64,000 nucleotides of DNA from Pirellulaceae bacterium (lineage in GTDB: Bacteria; Planctomycetota; Planctomycetia; Pirellulales; Pirellulaceae): contig JAHBXT010000001.1 of the NCBI GenBank assembly GCA_019636385.1, positions 1,240,001 through 1,304,000 of the forward strand, read 5' to 3'. Of this stretch, positions 61,101 through 64,000 are shown piece by piece. The translations under genes and the position numbers were made by a program. A model generated the notes under the pieces. That model had not been told where the DNA came from. It saw nothing but the letters and a program-made list of their open reading frames with translations, and did not search any database. Each line of letters begins with the position of its first letter. Position 1 is the stretch's first letter.

Positions 61101-64000
61101 GGAAGGCAAAGTGGTCCGGGAGGCGTGGCGGGTGTGGCTGGAGGTGGGTTGGCCATCATGGATGGTGCCGAGACGTGGGACAACAGTTTTGGTTCCGGCT
61201 TCTTCACGGTCGCCATGCACGAAATTGGTCACTTGCTCGGATTGATTCACTCGTATGATCTGCCTGCAGGTACCATCATGGGGAGCGAGTCGGAGTTGAG
61301 CGGCCCGACTGCTTTTGCGTTTCCTGGTGATCATGACGTCACCCACGGATTACGTCTGCACCGCCGTGATAATCGGGATGTGGACACCTATTCGTTTGTC
61401 TTGCCGGCTGGACAGTCGGGCCGCATGCGCATCGAGACCATCGCTCAGCGACTGGCCAATAGTAGTAACTTGGATACACACTTGACGTTATTCCGACAGA
61501 CCAGCCAAGGCTTGGAAGTGGTGGCTTCGAACGACAAGAGTTTCGGCTCCGACTCTTACATCGATGTGACTCTGCCCACTAGCAACATAGCTGTTACCTA
61601 CTTTGTGAGCGTCACTGGTTCCGGAAATCAGGACTTTAATCCTGAGGTACATAACACCGGCAGCGGCGCGTTTAGCCAGGGTCAGTATCAGCTTCGCCTC
61701 AGCTTTGATTCGGCGATTGAAGCAGCGGCCACTATCGTAGACATGCTGGGTACGCCCTTGGACGGTGACGGAGACGGAATCGCCGGCGGCAATTTCAACT
61801 TCTGGTTCCGGGCGGTGCCGCCGACAGCGGGCACCGGTGAACAGACTCCGAAGACGATTTACGTCGACAAGGCTTATACCGGCTCGACGACCAACGGCTC
61901 GGCTGCTCAACCGATGAAGAACTTGAATTTTGCTACCTGGCCGGCCGCACTCCGCCCGCGTTCGGGGGACATCGTGCGGGTAGCCGGTTCAGCTGGCGGC
62001 CAGGATGTGCGGACCGTACCGGCCTATGAATTCGGTCGTGGTGGTGTAGGCAACGCGATCTTGCAGGACGGTTTGACGCTGCAGGTTCCTCAAGGTGTGG
62101 CGCTGATGGTCGACGCCGGAGCAATATTCAAACTGCAAGGCAGTCAGGTTACCACGGGTAGCTTGTCCGCCTCTGTCGACAATAGTCTGTCAGCGCTGCA
62201 AGTCTTAGGCACACCCAATAGACCGGTGTACTTCACCAGCTACAAAGATGAATCGCTGGGCATCGACACCAATCCGCTGGTGACAGCTCCAGCGGCTGGC
62301 GACTGGGGTGGTATCAATTTCAAAAGCGATGTCGATCTGGCTCAGGGCCGCAACCACTGGGAGCGACATGGTATTTTCCTGAACTACGTGGCCGGCGCGC
62401 ATATTCGTTACGGTGGTGGTCAAGTGACTGTCCTGTCCCCGAGTCCTGTAGTCAATCCGATCATGATGCATCGCGATCGACCCACAATTTTGAACAACCT
62501 CATCAGCTCCAACTCCGATGCCGCCCTGTCGGCCGACCCGAACAGTTTTACACAGACGCTGTTCAGCACCCCTCAGTTTCAATTGGCCGCCACGTTTTCG
62601 TCAGATTACGATCGCGTTGGGCCACACATTCGCAGCAATCGCCTTTCTGGTAATTCGATCAACGGCATCTTCGTGCGCACGACCACTCAGCCCGGTCAGC
62701 CGCTGAATACATTGGACTTCACGGCCAAGTTTGATGATACCGAGATCGTGCATGTCATCGGGGAAAATCTGATCATCAGCGGGCAGCCGGGTGGTGGATT
62801 TCGTGAAACCTCTCTGCCCAATGTGTCGTTGACTCAGACAGCTACCTCCACAGGCGGTAGTTTGGCCAGCGGAGCCCAAGTGACTTACAAAGTAACCTTT
62901 GTGGATCGCTGGGGCAATCAAGGACTGCCCAGTGCGGCCACACCCGCGACCGTAGTCGGCAGTGGCGGTGCAGTGCAGTTGAACGGCCTGCCAGCCGTCA
63001 GCGGCGATTTTGTCCGCAGGCAACTATGGCGGAGCATCGGTGGCGGAGCCTATCGCTTGGTGGCCAACTTGGACGGCGCAACCGGCTCGTACAAAGATAT
63101 CGGCACGATCCTAGGGGCTACACTGGCTCAACCCAATCAGTCCAACCTGGTACGTGGCCGGCTCAGTGCACGACTAGAAGTCGCTCCGGGCGTGATTGTC
63201 AAATCATCCAATGCGCGCATCGAAATTTCGATGGGGGCTCAATTGATTGCCGAGGGCACTGCGGCCAGCCCCATTGTGTTTACCAGTCGCGCGGACGATC
63301 GCTATGGCGCTGGTGGAGTATTCGATACTGATAACGATGGCACTCTCAGAAATCCCGGAGCCGGCGATTGGGGTGGCTTGCTGGCGCGACATTTATCGTC
63401 ACTGAGCATCGATCATTCATTAGTTACGTTTGCGGGAGGTGTCACCTCGGTTGCAGGAGGATTCACTGGCGTTAATGCAATCGAAATTCATCAATCGACA
63501 GCGCGCATCGCCAATTCGCGATTCGAGACCAATGCATCGGGATTGGGAGGCGATGTGGGTGGGGCTCGCGACGGACGAGGCCCCCACGATGCTAGCGTGA
63601 TTTACGTGGTTGGTAGCCAACCGGTGATTATTGGCAACACGTTTCGAAATAATTCGACTGCGGGTACGGCCGTCATCAGCATAAACTCCAACGCGCTTAA
63701 CGCAGTCAATGTTGTTGACCCTGGCAGGCAGACAGGCAACAGCCTTCGATCGCCGCTGGCCACCAGCAATCAAGGACCGCTGGTGCGCGGCAATGCACTG
63801 TCCAACAACGGCGTTAACGGCATGCGGGTGCGCGGACAAATCTTGACGACTGAGTCGATTTGGGATGATACCGACATCGTGCATGTCGTGCAGGGTGAGG
63901 TCAAGGTGCCTGACTTTCACACCTACGGCGGCTTGACATTGCGAAGTCGAGTCGACGAAGGCTTGATCGTGAAAATGGAGTCGGGCGCGGGGTTCACCGC
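58158..64000 (+). CDS. Giant secreted protein with PhoPQ-related hydrolase, zinc metalloprotease and beta-helix regions (partial, no stop in window)
   Basis: Starts at ATG 58158 (MTSPRFRRRQIQ...) with the LERRELLA motif near residue 30 and stays open to the window edge. Residues 100-480 match PhoPQ-activated pathogenicity-related (PqaA-like) alpha/beta hydrolases: DPSYSFNIIATTPG, LVEMTSQTWR, nucleophile S333 in VSGASKRGWTTW, acid in NGTGDEFFVPD and His in NAGHSL. An Ig-like region (QPVDRLPNG...FYQLIFTGDT) and a metzincin-type protease follow, with HEIGHLLGLIH at 1021-1031 and a possible Met-turn AGTIMG. Next come a PPC-like domain (DVDTYSFVLPAGQSG), IYVDKAYTGSTTNGS and beta-helix repeats with DWGGI/DWGGL units. 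From the protease on, it runs parallel to the giant gene upstream, so the two are paralogues; this one has the hydrolase in addition. Confidence 0.9.
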   Translation, partial: MTSPRFRRRQIQDTTDRRRRMRRALMETLERRELLAVDLLANVSAHVSSSSVFADGTFTAWSANAAAQASADAGASADQSVSGELQSQLDRLWAGADGGSIAQRPWFDLIQQEYAQWSSDNGLAFSITAGLRAEGEGAALLAEGEGGLTALDVYVAAPDPSYSFNIIATTPGIGFTQYLVEMTSQTWRSAAETTWEQWKHRLSIIVPNSVTSNKSLLVIGGGGHGGTGGFGTGGLSGTELAFATNMAMATGSVVSSLTNVPYQPLQFTGESFTRSEDAIIAKSYRNYLDGGDDEWPALLPMVKSAVRAMDTVQTVAQQQHNVAVTNFVVSGASKRGWTTWLTAAVDPRVTAIAPMVINVLNMDEQMPYHKRAYEGVTAAIVGGYSAAVVDYVNEGIFDRFDDPRGQELLKIVDPYEYLDRLTIPKFMINGTGDEFFVPDSDQFFYHDLLGEKSVRYLPNAGHSLNQDAFTSLGQFYQAQVAGVSLPRYNWNIRPSGPIEVTTQDSPTQVRLWQATNPVSRDFRQAVVGSSVIWTSSILSPTAPGNYVARVDRPMSGYTAFMVELTYNIAGQEVKLTTGVSVISSTDDTPPEGLQLLSVAPNSGIIFNFNRLNVLEQAPTELVLRFNGAVDSTNLNGIQIIGAGKDGAFGTSDDILNLPVWRGEGDSSNVIIVRLASTLDDGLYRVQVSGRGGDALRSLGGQVITTRVFDSTPGDRTLDTVDFRLNLGAKVLGIVPQPVDRLPNGALNPRREIIRVYFNDDDLNPASAQDPAFYQLIFTGDTVEPTDDRVFYPTSVVYDRHSDMAELTFAQPIDSLMPGGGTFRLRVGSRAPVSSTNNPPNVVQFNEFGDVGATVSNAFSLGSLNGSASLQANGTIITTTGAALPLDFPGGNFEPGHRDIQDEIHLAGADSNPQISTISYNFALNRSYGNDAANQPVFTSITPEQKQRVREVFEFYSQQLGIDFIESESAGLTIVVGDMWPNGRQSGPGGVAGVAGGGLAIMDGAETWDNSFGSGFFTVAMHEIGHLLGLIHSYDLPAGTIMGSESELSGPTAFAFPGDHDVTHGLRLHRRDNRDVDTYSFVLPAGQSGRMRIETIAQRLANSSNLDTHLTLFRQTSQGLEVVASNDKSFGSDSYIDVTLPTSNIAVTYFVSVTGSGNQDFNPEVHNTGSGAFSQGQYQLRLSFDSAIEAAATIVDMLGTPLDGDGDGIAGGNFNFWFRAVPPTAGTGEQTPKTIYVDKAYTGSTTNGSAAQPMKNLNFATWPAALRPRSGDIVRVAGSAGGQDVRTVPAYEFGRGGVGNAILQDGLTLQVPQGVALMVDAGAIFKLQGSQVTTGSLSASVDNSLSALQVLGTPNRPVYFTSYKDESLGIDTNPLVTAPAAGDWGGINFKSDVDLAQGRNHWERHGIFLNYVAGAHIRYGGGQVTVLSPSPVVNPIMMHRDRPTILNNLISSNSDAALSADPNSFTQTLFSTPQFQLAATFSSDYDRVGPHIRSNRLSGNSINGIFVRTTTQPGQPLNTLDFTAKFDDTEIVHVIGENLIISGQPGGGFRETSLPNVSLTQTATSTGGSLASGAQVTYKVTFVDRWGNQGLPSAATPATVVGSGGAVQLNGLPAVSGDFVRRQLWRSIGGGAYRLVANLDGATGSYKDIGTILGATLAQPNQSNLVRGRLSARLEVAPGVIVKSSNARIEISMGAQLIAEGTAASPIVFTSRADDRYGAGGVFDTDNDGTLRNPGAGDWGGLLARHLSSLSIDHSLVTFAGGVTSVAGGFTGVNAIEIHQSTARIANSRFETNASGLGGDVGGARDGRGPHDASVIYVVGSQPVIIGNTFRNNSTAGTAVISINSNALNAVNVVDPGRQTGNSLRSPLATSNQGPLVRGNALSNNGVNGMRVRGQILTTESIWDDTDIVHVVQGEVKVPDFHTYGGLTLRSRVDEGLIVKMESGAGFT

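Noticed and set aside
1..64000. CRISPR array, tRNA, rRNA or prophage genes
   Set aside because: No regularly spaced identical repeats, clover-leaf candidates, rRNA stretches or phage structural genes were seen by eye; a covariance search would be needed to be certain for small RNAs.

Overview
This window reads as a planctomycete chromosome, most likely of the Pirellulales type. The evidence is the protein content: secreted giant proteins with the planctomycete N-terminal motif (LEPRQLLA, LERRELLA) and dockerin-type C-termini, a double DUF1080 protein, a fused SecDF with an Ala/Ser/Thr-rich insert, GTG/TTG starts, and a protein with kinase architecture beside an MnmE-like GTPase. No rRNA, tRNA or CRISPR array was seen.

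Layout. 0.3-5.3 kb (+): a zinc-finger-less DnaJ-family co-chaperone, rnpA, a 578-residue unrecognised protein, and a secreted double-DUF1080 protein. 5.4-6.6 kb (-): a cysteine desulfurase. 6.8-9.4 kb (+): an enolase-superfamily enzyme coupled to an MFS transporter, probably a sugar-acid pathway. 9.4-20.4 kb (-): three tandem paralogues that fuse a YVTN-type beta-propeller, a c-type haem region with two CxxCH sites and a dockerin-like tail; the third has a one-base frameshift before its tail. 20.9-25.3 kb (-): a UDP-sugar pyrophosphorylase, an MnmE-like GTPase that lacks its catalytic tail, and a membrane-anchored pseudokinase. 25.8 kb (+): an IS200/REP-associated transposase-like gene. 27.2-29.3 kb (-): a lipoprotein alpha/beta hydrolase. 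29.8-34.9 kb (+): yajC, secDF and a leucine-rich-repeat lipoprotein. 35.0-37.5 kb (+): a LuxE/PaaK-like adenylate-forming protein overlapping in operon with an aldehyde dehydrogenase-fold reductase. 37.7-41.5 kb: small membrane proteins and decayed genes in a more A+T-rich stretch. 41.6-64 kb (+): two adjacent giant paralogous surface proteins, the second running off the window.

The most notable pattern is a family of short hairpin repeats, built as a stem with a TGGC loop followed by GTAGCTAC, in about ten copies between genes and in two places inside or at the end of the mnmE-like gene. The stems differ between copies but mostly remain complementary. The REP-associated transposase-like gene in the same window makes a REP-type interpretation attractive, although that protein seems to lack the usual catalytic tyrosine. 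A second notable pattern is the pair of giant proteins: one keeps an intact zinc-protease motif (HEIGHLLGLIH), the other carries the same helix with every zinc ligand and the catalytic Glu replaced.
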